Source of the DNA: Acidobacteriota bacterium
GTDB lineage: Bacteria > Acidobacteriota > Polarisedimenticolia > Gp22-AA2
Assembly (NCBI GenBank): GCA_018606725.1
Contig: JAGYID010000022.1
Coordinates: forward strand, 1-38,019
Direction of reading: 5' to 3'
Length of the DNA stretch: 38,019 nucleotides
Shown: in pieces, positions 1 to 9,203 of the stretch
Numbering within the stretch: the stretch's first letter is position 1
Layout of the letters: each line of letters opens with the position of its first letter
Notes under the pieces: model-generated
What the model saw: the letters and a program-made list of their open reading frames with translations, nothing else
What the model was told of the DNA's origin: nothing
Database searches by the model: none
Position numbers and translations under genes: made by a program

Positions 1-1
1 G

Positions 2-802
2 CACGACCGGTACCTGAAGGGGATTCACAACGAAGTCGACGCCTGGCCGCCGGTGCGGATCTTCGTCATGGGGGACAACGTCTGGCGCGACGAGCAGGAG
101 TTCCCGCTGGCGCGGACCCGATACGTGCCGTTCTACCTGCGCGGCCCCGATGGCGCCGGTCACGCCGCGGCGGCGGGCGCCAACGGCACCGGGCGGGCGC
201 CCGGCGCCGGGAGGCTGGCGGCGGGACCGCCGTCATCGGCCGAGGCGCCGGACCGCTACGACTACGACCCGCGCCGGCCGGTCACCATGGAGAATTTCGA
301 GAAGACCGGCCCGCTCGACCAGGCCCCGATCCAATCACGGCGGGACGTCCTGTCGTACACCACAGAGCCGCTCGCCGACGATCTCGAGGTGACCGGGCCG
401 ATCGCCGCCACGCTGTGGATCACCTCGTCGTCCGTCGACACGGACTTCGCCGTCATGCTGTGCGACGTGCACCCGGACGGCAAGGCCTACAACTTGACAG
501 CCTACGAGGCCGGCTACCTGCGCGCCCGCTATCGCCGCTCGGAGACCTCCCCCGAGCCGCTCGTCCCCGGCGAGCCGACCGAGGTGGTCATCCGCGGCAT
601 GGTCACCAGCAACGTCTTCAAGGCGGGGCACCGCGTCCGCTTGCAGGTGACCTCGAGCCGCTTCCCGACCTTCGACCGCAACCTGAACACCGGAGAGCCG
701 TTCGGGACCTCGACGCGCGCGGTCACGGCGCACCAGGCGATCCTGCACGACGCCGCCCACCCGTCGCGGGTCGTCCTGCCGGTCATCCCGCGTAGGCGCT
801 GA
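2..802 (+). CDS. CocE/NonD family hydrolase, C-terminal part (5' end outside window)
   Basis: This is the C-terminal 266 residues of an alpha/beta-hydrolase of the CocE/NonD (X-Pro dipeptidyl-peptidase S15-like) family. The frame is open to the window edge, so the start lies upstream. The visible part has the family's VRIFVMG...WRDE...PLAR segment, then a jelly-roll-type C-terminal domain with the typical runs LEVTGPIAATLWITSS, DTDFAVMLCDVHPDG and SNVFKAGHRVRLQVTSSRFPTFDRNLNTGE. The Ser/Asp/His catalytic residues of the family lie before this part and cannot be checked. A low-complexity Gly/Ala/Pro insert (roughly residues 50-85 of the visible part) separates the two blocks. Such enzymes cleave esters or amides, and the substrate cannot be read from this fragment. 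The next gene starts 5 bases after the stop codon, suggesting co-transcription. Confidence 0.88.
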   Translation, partial: HDRYLKGIHNEVDAWPPVRIFVMGDNVWRDEQEFPLARTRYVPFYLRGPDGAGHAAAAGANGTGRAPGAGRLAAGPPSSAEAPDRYDYDPRRPVTMENFEKTGPLDQAPIQSRRDVLSYTTEPLADDLEVTGPIAATLWITSSSVDTDFAVMLCDVHPDGKAYNLTAYEAGYLRARYRRSETSPEPLVPGEPTEVVIRGMVTSNVFKAGHRVRLQVTSSRFPTFDRNLNTGEPFGTSTRAVTAHQAILHDAAHPSRVVLPVIPRRR

Positions 803-807
803 GACGC

Positions 808-2163
808 ATGCCCAGCAAATACCTGCGCGACCCGATCCACGGCTCGATCGGCTTCGACAAAGAGCGCGAGAAGCTGGTCGTCGACCTGATCAACACCCGC
901 GAATTCCAGCGGCTGCGGCGGATCCGCCAGCTCGGCGCCCTGTACCTGACCTTCCACGGCGCCGAGCACACCCGCTTCACCCATTCGATCGGCGTCGCCC
1001 ACATGGCGAAGCGGATGTTCGACTCCCTGCAGGCGTCCGGGCAGATCCCGCAGAAGGGGAAGAGCGCCGAGCGGGTGCGGCTTGTGGCGATCGTCGCGGC
1101 GCTCCTGCACGACCTCGGGCACGGCCCGTTCTCGCACCTGTACGAGAAGGTGTTCAACGACCGGCGGCACGAGGAGTGGACCCGGCTGATCATCCGCCAT
1201 GGCCGCGGCGAGGTCGGCAGGCTGCTGCGCCGCGCCGGCCTGGTCGACGAGGTGCTGGCGGTGTACCAGCGGCGCTACCGCCCGTCGTTCGTCAGCGACA
1301 TCGTCTCGTCGCAGCTGGACGCCGACCGGCTCGACTACCTGCTGCGCGACTCGTTCATGAGCGGCGTCGCCTACGGCCGCTACGACCTGGAGTGGATCCT
1401 GACGAACCTGATGCTGGCGCGCCGGGGCCGCGACCCCGACCTGCGCCTGGCGATCAACGCCGGCAAGGGGTACCACGCCGCCGAGCAGTTCATCATCGGG
1501 CGCCACCTGATGTACGAGCAGGTGTACTACCACAAGACCAGCCGGGCGGCCGAGCAGATGATCCGCACCGCCATGCAGCGGATGGTCGACGCGCACCGCG
1601 CCGGCGGCCGGCTGCCGGACCCGTGCCCGGCGCCGATCCGCCGGCTGATCGAGACGCGCGGCAACCTGCCGGTCGAGGACTACCTGAGGCTGGACGACTG
1701 GCTGTTCCTGTCGGCGTTCGCCGAGTGGTCGGTCGCCCCGGCCGAGGCCGTCGACCCGATCCTGCGCGACCTGTGCGGCCGGATCGTCAATCGGAAGTTG
1801 TTCAAGACCGTGCGCCTGTCGGCCGAGGCGAAGCAGAAGGGGTTCAGCCAGGCGATGACGTCGCTAGCCGAGACCTTCCGGCGCAGGGGACTCGACCCCC
1901 GGTACTACCTTCTCGACGACGACGCCACCGATCTGCCGTACCGCGACCTGGCCTACGCGGACCGGATGGGCACCGCCCCGGAGGACATCGGCCTGGCGCG
2001 CGGCGGCCGCATCGTCGCCTACCTGTCGGAGCGGGCCGTGTCGCCGCTCATCGACTCGATCCGCAACGAGCCCCGCCGGCTGCAGAGGCTGTGCTTCCCC
2101 GGGGCGATGCGCCGCGAGGTCGAGCGCCGCCTCAAGCCGTTCATCTCCTCCGAGAGGCAGTAG
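808..2163 (+). CDS. HD-domain phosphohydrolase (dGTPase/SAMHD1-like, COG1078 type)
   Basis: This 451-residue protein has the full HD metal-binding set: His59 in RFTHSIGVAHM, His101-Asp102 in LLHDLGHGPFSH, and Asp171 in SSQLDADRLDYLLRD. The opening KYLRDPIHGSI and the REFQRLRRIRQLG segment are typical of the family that includes deoxynucleotide triphosphohydrolases and SAMHD1-like enzymes. Length is normal for the group. It is predicted to be cytosolic and to hydrolyse phosphate esters of nucleotides; the exact substrate cannot be read from sequence. The ATG lies 5 bases after the stop of the CocE-like gene and has no clear Shine-Dalgarno sequence, so translation may be coupled. Confidence 0.9.
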   Translation: MPSKYLRDPIHGSIGFDKEREKLVVDLINTREFQRLRRIRQLGALYLTFHGAEHTRFTHSIGVAHMAKRMFDSLQASGQIPQKGKSAERVRLVAIVAALLHDLGHGPFSHLYEKVFNDRRHEEWTRLIIRHGRGEVGRLLRRAGLVDEVLAVYQRRYRPSFVSDIVSSQLDADRLDYLLRDSFMSGVAYGRYDLEWILTNLMLARRGRDPDLRLAINAGKGYHAAEQFIIGRHLMYEQVYYHKTSRAAEQMIRTAMQRMVDAHRAGGRLPDPCPAPIRRLIETRGNLPVEDYLRLDDWLFLSAFAEWSVAPAEAVDPILRDLCGRIVNRKLFKTVRLSAEAKQKGFSQAMTSLAETFRRRGLDPRYYLLDDDATDLPYRDLAYADRMGTAPEDIGLARGGRIVAYLSERAVSPLIDSIRNEPRRLQRLCFPGAMRREVERRLKPFISSERQ

Positions 2164-2168
2164 GCCCC

Positions 2169-2197
2169 TTGACTGTCATGGCGCCGCAGGGTACCGT
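2169..2197 (+). promoter_or_regulatory. Candidate promoter for the lipoprotein-like gene
   Basis: TTGACT (2169-2174), a 17-base spacer and TACCGT (2192-2197). The -35 box matches 5 of 6 consensus bases and the -10 box only 3 of 6. The start codon at 2207 would be at or very near the transcript start, so the message could be nearly leaderless. It rests on motif match only. Confidence 0.3.
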
Positions 2198-2206
2198 CAC
2201 CGCCCC

Positions 2207-3120
2207 ATGACTCGGATCGCCCGCTTAACCGCCCTGATCCTGGCAATGCTCACCGGGGCCTGTGCCTCGGCACCGGCACGCCCGCGCCGGTCCCGACGCC
2301 GACGCCGGCCCCGGTACCCGCCGGGACCCAGGGCCTGGTCGCGCCCCCGCCGCCCGTCGTGGAAGAGCCGGGCGTCACCGCCGGCGGCGCCCTGGCTGCC
2401 TTCATGGCCGCCCGCGATTACCGGTCGATCAGGACTCTCAAGGCGCTCATGACGCCGGCGCTGGCGGCGCGCTACGACCATGACTCGGCGCCGTTCAACG
2501 GCAAGCGGAACATCCGCATCGCGGCGTTCGACTTCAGCGAGCGGGATCTGAAGCCGGTCAAGGGAACGCCGGGCGCCTACGCCGCCACGGTCCGCACCCT
2601 GTGGGAAGAGCAGGGGGAGGCGGTCGAGCGGCGGGTCGAGACGATCGGCCTGGCGCAGCAGCCGAACGGCGTCTGGCGCGCCGTGAGCCTCGAGCGCAGC
2701 ACCTCCGAGTACCTGCGCTATAACGACGCGGTCAACGGCGTCACGACGCTGCGCCTGGTCTTGCGCGCCTGGCGGAAGGGGGACGTCGCCGCGGCGAAGC
2801 CGTATTTCAGCGCCGCCTTCGCGAAGCGCTACCAGGGACGTGACGACGCTCTCAACGCCCTGTTCGGCGCCTCCGGTCCGGCGGTCTCCATCGCCGCCAG
2901 CGGCTCGCCGGGCGCCCCGGCTCCGTCCGCCGCCGCGACCGGCCTGCCGCCAGCCGCCTTCGAGATCGTCGAGCTGACGCCGAAGGGAGAGGCGGCGGCG
3001 GTCGCGATGATCCGGCTGTACAGGGGCACGCGCGATCGGCCCTCGCCGATCGACAACAGCGAGCACATCCTGCGCCTGGTGCGGATCGGGCCGAAGTGGC
3101 TGCTGGACGCCTGGGACTGA
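2207..3120 (+). CDS. Lipoprotein-like gene with an apparent frameshift near its start
   Basis: From ATG 2207 the frame reads a short basic-hydrophobic signal ending in a lipobox (LTGAC, Cys19), then runs into Arg-rich nonsense and stops at 2452. In the -1 frame, from about 2270 on, a Pro/Thr/Val-rich linker typical of the region just after a lipobox leads without a stop into a soluble domain that ends at 3120. Joining the two frames between about 2262 and 2290 gives a coherent lipoprotein of about 300 residues. The soluble part (ALAAFMAARDYRSIRTLKALMT..., LVRIGPKWLLDAWD at the end) looks like two repeats of an NTF2-like or DUF-type domain, but I do not recognise the family. A single missing base would explain it, either as a real mutation or a base-calling error in a C/G-rich stretch. 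If only the 2359 GTG were used, the protein would have no export signal. Confidence 0.6.
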
Positions 3121-3162
3121 AGCCGGCGCGGGACAGCCGGCGGGTCCGGCGGCGAATCACTG

Positions 3163-3168
3163 TATAAT
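3163..3168 (+). promoter_or_regulatory. -10 box for purF
   Basis: Perfect TATAAT 27 bases before the purF GTG, in an otherwise GC-rich gap. No convincing -35 hexamer at 16-19 bases upstream. The following bases (CCACGC) resemble those after the TATAAT in front of purM (CCGCGC). Confidence 0.45.
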
Positions 3169-3189
3169 CCACGCTTTCGGAGGCGCGAC

Positions 3190-4653
3190 GTGCGGCCAGC
3201 CCCCGGGGTTTCCCCTCGAACGCCCAGGGTCACCACGGTACTCGACGACCACCCGCACGAAGAGTGCGGCGTGTTCGGGGTGTTCAACCACCCCGAGGCC
3301 GCCCACCTCACCTACCTCGGACTGCACGGCCTGCAGCATCGCGGCCAGGAATCGGCCGGCATCGTCGCCGCCAACGGTGAGCGCCTCCTCGAAGAGAAGG
3401 GCATGGGGCATGTCGCCCGCATCTTCAAGAAGAGCCAGCTCCGGAAACTCAAGGGGCACCTGGCGATCGGCCACGTGCGCTACTCGACGGCCGGCACCAG
3501 CAACCTGGTGAACGCCCAGCCGTTCCGGATCGACTCGTGCAAGGGCGAGATCGCCATCGCCCACAACGGCAACCTGGTCAACGCCTACGCCATGCGCAAC
3601 GAGCTCGAACAGGCCGGCTCGATCTTCCGCACCAGCAGCGACACCGAAGTGATCCTGCACCTGATCGCCCGCTCGGCGCAGGGCGGTCTGGAGGCGGCGA
3701 TCGTCGACGCGCTGAAGCAGGTGCAGGGCGCCTACTCGCTGGTGTTCATCGCGAAGGACCGCATCATCGGCGTGCGCGATCCGCGCGGCTTCCGGCCGCT
3801 GTCGCTGGGCCGCAGCGGCGACGCCCACATCCTGACCAGCGAAAGCTGCGCCCTCGACCTGATCGACGCCGACCTGGTGCGCGATGTCGACCCGGGCGAG
3901 ATGGTGGTGATCAGCGCCGCCGGGGTGCAGTCGTACCGGCCGTTTCCCCCCGAACCGGTCTCGCAGTGCATCTTCGAGTACGTCTACTTCTCGCGGCCCG
4001 ACTCGCAGGTCTACGGGCGCAGCGTGCACGAGGTGCGCAAGCGCCTGGGCCGCGAGCTGGCGCGCGAGCAGCCGGTCGAGGCCGACATCGTCGTGCCGAT
4101 CCCCGACTCGGGCATGTACGCGGCGCTCGGCTTCGCCGAGGCGTCCGGCATCCCGCTCGAGTTCGGCCTGGTGCGCAATCACTATGTGGGGCGGACCTTC
4201 ATCGAGCCGCAGCAGTCGATCCGGCACTTCGGCGTCAAGCTGAAGCTCAACCCGGTGCGTGGCATCCTCAACGGGAAGCGGGTCGTCCTGATCGACGATT
4301 CGATCGTGCGCGGCACGACCAGCCGGAAGATCGTGTCGATGGTGCGGGCCGCCGGGGCGAGCGAGGTGCACATGCGGATTTCCTGCGCGCCGACCGTCGG
4401 TCCCTGCTATTACGGGGTCGACACACCGCGGCGCTCGGAGCTGATCGCCTCGTCGCACACGGTTGACGAGATCCGGCGCTACATCCGGGCCGACTCGCTC
4501 GGCTACCTGTCGCTCGACGGGATGTTCGGCGCCGTCGGCGCCTCGACGTCGTTCTGCACCTCCTGCTACACGAACAAGTACCCGGTGCCGTTCCCGCAGG
4601 ACGAGGAAGTCCAGAAGATGGTCACCGAGCGGCACCAGGCCACTTCTCCCTGA
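3190..4653 (+). CDS. purF: Amidophosphoribosyltransferase (glutamine PRPP amidotransferase), Fe-S type
   Basis: PurF carries out the first committed step of purine synthesis: PRPP plus glutamine gives 5-phosphoribosylamine. The N-terminal Ntn glutaminase domain has its nucleophile at Cys26 in HEECGVFG, after a 25-residue segment that would be removed as a propeptide. The C-terminal phosphoribosyltransferase domain has the PRPP loop VVLIDDSIVRGTTSRKIV. Four cysteines (260, 406, 456 and 459, the last two as CTSC) match the [4Fe-4S] ligands of the Bacillus-type enzyme, so an oxygen-sensitive cluster is expected. The GTG start at 3190 is chosen because GGAGG (3179-3183) sits 6 bases upstream. Length (487 residues) is normal. 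purM and purN are in the same window about 16 kb away, not in this operon; tkt follows after 48 bases. Confidence 0.97.
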   Translation: MRPAPGVSPRTPRVTTVLDDHPHEECGVFGVFNHPEAAHLTYLGLHGLQHRGQESAGIVAANGERLLEEKGMGHVARIFKKSQLRKLKGHLAIGHVRYSTAGTSNLVNAQPFRIDSCKGEIAIAHNGNLVNAYAMRNELEQAGSIFRTSSDTEVILHLIARSAQGGLEAAIVDALKQVQGAYSLVFIAKDRIIGVRDPRGFRPLSLGRSGDAHILTSESCALDLIDADLVRDVDPGEMVVISAAGVQSYRPFPPEPVSQCIFEYVYFSRPDSQVYGRSVHEVRKRLGRELAREQPVEADIVVPIPDSGMYAALGFAEASGIPLEFGLVRNHYVGRTFIEPQQSIRHFGVKLKLNPVRGILNGKRVVLIDDSIVRGTTSRKIVSMVRAAGASEVHMRISCAPTVGPCYYGVDTPRRSELIASSHTVDEIRRYIRADSLGYLSLDGMFGAVGASTSFCTSCYTNKYPVPFPQDEEVQKMVTERHQATSP

Positions 4654-4701
4654 GCGCGGCGCCGTCACGGCGGCCGCCCCAACCGAGCCGGATACGAAAC
4701 C

Positions 4702-6723
4702 ATGCCGCCCGACCCGACACGCGACCTCGAGACCCTCGCCGTCAACACCATCAAGATGCTCGCCGTCGACGCCGTCGAGCAGGCGAAGTCCGGCCACCCC
4801 GGCATGCCGATGGGGGCGGCTGACTACGCCTTCGAGCTGTGGCTGCGTCACCTGCGCTTCGACCCCAAGGCGCCCGACTGGCCCGACCGCGACCGCTTCG
4901 TGCTGTCGGCGGGACACGGGTCGATGCTCCTATACGCGCTCCTGCATCTGTCGGGCTACGACCTGTCGCTCGAGGATCTCAAAGCGTTCCGGCAGTGGGA
5001 CAGCAGGACCCCGGGGCACCCAGAGCACGGCTGCGCCCCCGGCGTCGAGACCACCACCGGCCCTCTCGGGCAGGGGGTCGGCAACGCCGTCGGCATGGCG
5101 ATCGCGGCGCGCCTGGCGGCCGAGCGGTTCAACACTCCGGCGCACCGCATCGTCGGGCACCGCGTCTGGGCGATCGTCAGCGACGGCGATCTCATGGAGG
5201 GGGTCGGCTCCGAGGCGGCGTCGATCGCCGGGCATCTGCGGCTCGGGAACCTGGCGTACATCTACGACGACAACCGGATCACCATCGAGGGCTCGACCGA
5301 CCTCGCTTTCTCGGAGGACGTCGGCCGCCGCTTCGAGGCATACGGCTTCTTCGTGCAGCGGATCGACGGCCATGACCATACGCAGATCCGCACAGCGCTC
5401 GCGGCGGCGGCGGCCGAGGAGACCCGCCCGTCTCTGGTCATCGCCCGGACCCACATCGGCCAGGGCAGCCCGAACCGGCACGACAGCGCCAAGGCGCACG
5501 GCGAGCCGCTCGGCCCGGCCGAGGCGGCCGCCACCAAAGCGGCGCTCGGCTGGCCGGCGCAGCCGGCCTTCCTGGTTCCCGACGAGGTCCGGAGCCTGTT
5601 CGCGGTGCGCGCCGCCGAGGGGCGGCGGGCGCACGACGAGTGGCGGGGCCGCTTCGAGGCGTGGAGCGCGGCCGACCCGGAACGGCGGGCGGCGTGGGAC
5701 CGCTACCACGAGCGCGCCGTGCCGGCGGACCTGTTCCAGAAACTGCTCGCCGCGGTCGGCGGCGAGGAGAAGCCGGCGGCGACGCGCGTATCGTCTGGGC
5801 TCGTGCTTCAGAAGGCGGCCGAGCTGGTGCCGTCCCTGTGCGGCGGCAGCGCCGATCTCGAGCCGTCGACCAAGACCGCGATCAAGGGGAGCCCGTCCAT
5901 CGCCCCCGGCGCCTTCGCCGGCCGCAATTTCCACTTCGGCGTGCGCGAGCACGGCATGGGCGCGGTCCTCAACGGCCTGGCCCTGGCGGGCGGGCCGATC
6001 CCGTACGGCGCCACCTTCCTGATCTTCTCCGACTACATGCGTCCGCCGATCCGGCTGGCGGCGATGACCGGTCTTCAAGTCATTTACGTCTTCACCCACG
6101 ACAGCGTGTTCCTGGGCGAGGATGGCCCGACGCACCAGCCGATCGAGCAGGTCATGAGCCTGAGGCTGGTCCCCAACCTGGTCGTCATCCGGCCGGCCGA
6201 TGCGCGCGAGACCGCGGCGGCCTGGACGGTGGCGTTGCAACGGCGCGGCGGCCCGACGGCCCTCGTCCTGTCGCGCCAGGATCTGCCGCCCCTGAAACGA
6301 CCGGACGGCTTCCGACCCGAGACGATGCTGCGGGGCGGCTACATCCTGTCGGAGGCCGGGCCCGGGCGGCGCGCCCCCGTCATTCTGATCGCGACGGGGT
6401 CCGAAGTGGCGCCGGCCGTCGAGGCGCAGGGGATCCTGGCGGGCCAGGGGGTCGGGTCGCGCGTCGTGTCGATGCCGAGCCTGGAGCTGTTCATGCAGCA
6501 GCCCGAGGCCGACCGCCGCGCCGTCGTCCCGCCCGACGCCCCCACGGTCGTCATCGAGGCCGGCCGGACCCACGGCTGGGAGCGGGTCGCCGGGATCGAC
6601 GCCCTGATGATCGGGCTGGATCGTTTCGGGGCTTCGGCGCCGTACAAGGTCCTGGCGGAGAAGTTCGGGTTCACCGGCCCGCAGATCGCCGACCGCGTGC
6701 GGCGCTGGCTCGGCGACTCCTGA
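4702..6723 (+). CDS. tkt: Transketolase
   Basis: Thiamine-diphosphate enzyme of the non-oxidative pentose phosphate pathway, moving two-carbon ketol units between sugar phosphates. The 673 residues show the standard order. The N-terminal ThDP-binding domain has [23 protein letters not shown] and the SDGDLMEG...[10 protein letters not shown] cofactor motif. The pyrimidine-binding domain has [17 protein letters not shown] and [19 protein letters not shown], and a C-terminal transketolase domain follows. All expected motifs are intact. It follows purF by 48 bases on the same strand, a pairing that links ribose-5-phosphate supply to purine synthesis. The Shine-Dalgarno sequence before the ATG is weak. 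Confidence 0.97.
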   Translation: MPPDPTRDLETLAVNTIKMLAVDAVEQAKSGHPGMPMGAADYAFELWLRHLRFDPKAPDWPDRDRFVLSAGHGSMLLYALLHLSGYDLSLEDLKAFRQWDSRTPGHPEHGCAPGVETTTGPLGQGVGNAVGMAIAARLAAERFNTPAHRIVGHRVWAIVSDGDLMEGVGSEAASIAGHLRLGNLAYIYDDNRITIEGSTDLAFSEDVGRRFEAYGFFVQRIDGHDHTQIRTALAAAAAEETRPSLVIARTHIGQGSPNRHDSAKAHGEPLGPAEAAATKAALGWPAQPAFLVPDEVRSLFAVRAAEGRRAHDEWRGRFEAWSAADPERRAAWDRYHERAVPADLFQKLLAAVGGEEKPAATRVSSGLVLQKAAELVPSLCGGSADLEPSTKTAIKGSPSIAPGAFAGRNFHFGVREHGMGAVLNGLALAGGPIPYGATFLIFSDYMRPPIRLAAMTGLQVIYVFTHDSVFLGEDGPTHQPIEQVMSLRLVPNLVVIRPADARETAAAWTVALQRRGGPTALVLSRQDLPPLKRPDGFRPETMLRGGYILSEAGPGRRAPVILIATGSEVAPAVEAQGILAGQGVGSRVVSMPSLELFMQQPEADRRAVVPPDAPTVVIEAGRTHGWERVAGIDALMIGLDRFGASAPYKVLAEKFGFTGPQIADRVRRWLGDS

Positions 6724-6749
6724 GCCGATGAACGCGGGGTAACTTTCCG

Positions 6750-8207
6750 ATGCGCGGTTTCAAGAACACCCTCAAGCCGGTGAACATCCTGTCGTCCGAG
6801 GCGGAGGAGAAGGTCCACGTCGCGACGCTGCGGATGCTGCGCGAGCACGGCGTGGTGTTCGAAGACGCCCGGGCGCTCGACCTGTTCCGGGCCGCCGGCC
6901 AGAAGGTGGTCGCCGACGCGCAGCGGGTCCACCTCGACCCCGAGTTCCTCATGGCGACGATCCGCAAGGCGCCGTCGCAGTTCACCATCCGGGCCCGCGA
7001 CCCGAAGAACGACGTCGTCATCGGCGGCGACAACCTGGTGTTCGCGCCGGTCAGCGGCCCGCCCTTCGTCATGGACCGCGAGCGCGGCCGCCGCGAGGGG
7101 ACGGTCAAGGACCAGCACGATCTGATCCGCCTCGCCGAGACCATCGAAGTCATGCATCACGGCTGCCCGGAGGTCGCCTGCAAGGACCTGCCGGTGGAGA
7201 CGCGGCACCTCGACATGCTCTACGACCAGATCCGCCTCTCCAGCAAGGGGATGATCGGCGACGCCTGGAGCACGGTGCGGGCGGTCGACCACATCGCCAT
7301 GATGGCGATCCTGTTCGGCGGGCGGGAGGCGATCGCCGATGCGCCGGTCCTGCTGGGGATCATCAACTCGAACAGCCCGCTGGTCTACGACGCGCCGATG
7401 GCGGAGGGGTTGATCGAATATGCCGCCGCCGGACAGGTGAACATCATCACCCCGTTCATCATGGCCGGCGCGACGAGCCCGGTGACCCTGGCGGCGGCGA
7501 TCGCCCAGCAGAACGCCGAGTCGCTGGCCGCCGTGGCGCTGGCGCAGCTGGTGCGGCCGGGGGCGCCGTGCATCTACGGCTCGTTCCTGACCGGTCTCGA
7601 GATGCGCACCGGCGCGCCGTCGTTCGGCCGGCCGGAAGCGGCGCTCGGCATCCTCGGTTCGGCGCAGATGGCGCGGCGCTACAAGCTGCCGTGCCGCGGC
7701 GGGGGCGTCCTCACCAACTCGAAGATCCCCGACCACCAGGCGGGCCAGGAGAAGGTCATGATGCTGTGGCCCCTCATCCTCGGCGGCGTCAACTATGTCC
7801 TGCAATCGGCCGGCTGGTCGGACGGCGGGCTGACCGCCTCGTTCGAGCAGATGGTCATGGACGCCGAGATGCTGGAGATGATTGGCCGCTTCTTCGCCGG
7901 CGTGCCGGTCGACGACGAGAGCCTGGCGCTCGACGTCATCGGCAAGGTCGGCGCCGGCGGACATTTCCTGGCCCAGGAGCACACCCGCCGCCACTTCAAG
8001 ACCGAATTCTACTTCCCGGCGATGGCCGACACGCAGCCTTACGAGACCTGGGTCAAGATGGGGTCGCGCGACGCCTACGAGCGCGCCACCGAGCGCTGGA
8101 AGAAACTGCTGGCGTCGTACGTGGAGCCGACGCTCGACGAGGCGACGGACGAGGCGCTCCGGGACTTCATCGCCCGCCGCAAGCGCGACATCGAAGCGAC
8201 CCTCTGA
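6750..8207 (+). CDS. MttB family (trimethylamine methyltransferase-like) protein, non-pyrrolysine
   Basis: A 485-residue MttB superfamily protein. Typical stretches are NILSSEAEEKVHVATLRMLREHG at the N-terminus, SPLVYDAPMAEGLIEYA and TPFIMAGATSPVTLAAAIAQQNAE in the barrel, and GHFLAQEHTRRHFKTEFYFP near the end. There is no in-frame TAG, so this is not the pyrrolysine enzyme of methanogens. Characterised members without pyrrolysine (for example MtgB of Desulfitobacterium) demethylate glycine betaine or related quaternary amines and pass the methyl group to a corrinoid protein. No corrinoid protein, reactivase or second methyltransferase is encoded in this window, so the partner must be elsewhere or the role differs. 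The gene starts 26 bases after tkt and has a poor ribosome-binding site. The substrate is not predictable. Confidence 0.88.
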   Translation: MRGFKNTLKPVNILSSEAEEKVHVATLRMLREHGVVFEDARALDLFRAAGQKVVADAQRVHLDPEFLMATIRKAPSQFTIRARDPKNDVVIGGDNLVFAPVSGPPFVMDRERGRREGTVKDQHDLIRLAETIEVMHHGCPEVACKDLPVETRHLDMLYDQIRLSSKGMIGDAWSTVRAVDHIAMMAILFGGREAIADAPVLLGIINSNSPLVYDAPMAEGLIEYAAAGQVNIITPFIMAGATSPVTLAAAIAQQNAESLAAVALAQLVRPGAPCIYGSFLTGLEMRTGAPSFGRPEAALGILGSAQMARRYKLPCRGGGVLTNSKIPDHQAGQEKVMMLWPLILGGVNYVLQSAGWSDGGLTASFEQMVMDAEMLEMIGRFFAGVPVDDESLALDVIGKVGAGGHFLAQEHTRRHFKTEFYFPAMADTQPYETWVKMGSRDAYERATERWKKLLASYVEPTLDEATDEALRDFIARRKRDIEATL

Positions 8208-8232
8208 CCGGCGCGCACCGCGCCTGCGCCGG
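8208..8232. terminator. Hairpin between convergent genes, possible terminator
   Basis: A 7-bp perfect GC stem, CCGGCGC (8208-8214) with GCGCCGG (8226-8232) and an 11-base loop, begins right after the stop codon of the MttB-like gene and ends 26 bases before the end of hflC on the other strand. There is no U tract on either side, so it is not a classic intrinsic terminator, though its position suits one. Confidence 0.3.
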
Positions 8233-8258
8233 GGCGACCGCCTCGTCCGCCGCCCGGC

Positions 8259-9203
8259 TCAGCGCGTCGTCTCCAGATAGCGCAGGAAGTCGCCGTCGGT
8301 CGTCAGGACGAGGAGCGTGCCCTCGTCCAGGGTCTCCCGGTAGGCCTCCATGGTTTTGAGGAAGCGGTAGAACTCGGGATCGCGGTTGTAGGCCTGGGCG
8401 TAGATGTCGGCCGCCTGGCCGTCGGCGCGACCGCGGATCTCCTGGGCGCGGCGGTAGGCCTCGGAGGTGATCGCCTTCAGCTCGCGTTCCTTCTCGCCGC
8501 TGATCCGGGCGGCCTCGCCCGCCCCTTCCGACCGGTACTGTTCGGCGATGCGCTTGCGTTCGGAGATCATCCGGGAGAAGACCTCCTTCTGGACTTCCTC
8601 CACGTAGCTGATCCGCTTGAAACGGAAGTCGAGGATCTCGATGCCCAGGTCGGAGGTGCGCGCCGCGGCGGCCTTCAGGATCTCCTTGTCGAGGGTCCGC
8701 CGCCCGAACTGGATCGTGATCGCCGCCTGTTCCGGGCCCCCGCCGGCCGATTCCTCGGTGGCCGCGAAAGGACGGTTGGTGCTGCGCACCACCTCGATCA
8801 AGTCGTGCCGGGCGATGGTGTTGCGCGTCTCGCCGTCCAGGATGTCGTCCAGACGCGACTGGGCGCCGGCCTCGTCGCGCAGTCGCTGGAAGAAGAGGAG
8901 CGGGTCGGTGATGCGCCAGCGCGCGAAGCAGTCGACGTACACGAACCGCTTGTCCCGCGTCGGGACCTGGTTGGGGTCGCCGTCCCATTCGAGGAAGCGT
9001 TTGTCGAAATAGTTGGCCGCCTGGACGAACGGTTTCTTGAGATGCAGACCCGGGACGGTCACCGGGCCGCCGACCGGCTCCCCGAACTCGGTGATGATGA
9101 CCTGCTCGGCCTCGTTGACGCGGTACACGGCGCTGGCCAGGACGATGGCCGCGAATCCCACCAGGACTGCCAGGCCGACGAGACGGGCGATGGCGGCGGT
9201 CAT
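8259..9203 (-). CDS. hflC: HflC, FtsH protease modulator (SPFH/band 7 protein)
   Basis: HflC forms a large membrane-anchored ring with HflK that surrounds and restrains the FtsH protease. The 314 residues show one N-terminal membrane helix (LVGLAVLVGFAAIVLASAVY), then the SPFH domain starting at VNEAEQVIITEFGEPV, and a long charged helix (RISGEKERELKAITSEAYRRAQEIRGRADGQ, in the coiled part) followed by DPEFYRFLKTMEAYRETL, a recognisable HflC C-terminal run. The ATG overlaps the stop of hflK by 4 bases, giving tight translational coupling. ftsH itself is not in the window. It converges with the MttB-like gene. Confidence 0.95.
   Translation of the reverse strand: MTAAIARLVGLAVLVGFAAIVLASAVYRVNEAEQVIITEFGEPVGGPVTVPGLHLKKPFVQAANYFDKRFLEWDGDPNQVPTRDKRFVYVDCFARWRITDPLLFFQRLRDEAGAQSRLDDILDGETRNTIARHDLIEVVRSTNRPFAATEESAGGGPEQAAITIQFGRRTLDKEILKAAAARTSDLGIEILDFRFKRISYVEEVQKEVFSRMISERKRIAEQYRSEGAGEAARISGEKERELKAITSEAYRRAQEIRGRADGQAADIYAQAYNRDPEFYRFLKTMEAYRETLDEGTLLVLTTDGDFLRYLETTR

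Noticed and set aside
3157..4917. 586-codon open frame on the minus strand opposite purF
   Set aside because: Shadow of the GC-rich purF coding sequence; the product is Arg/Val/Asp-rich with no family resemblance.
6750..8207. Pyrrolysine-containing trimethylamine methyltransferase
   Set aside because: There is no in-frame amber codon in the 485-codon gene.
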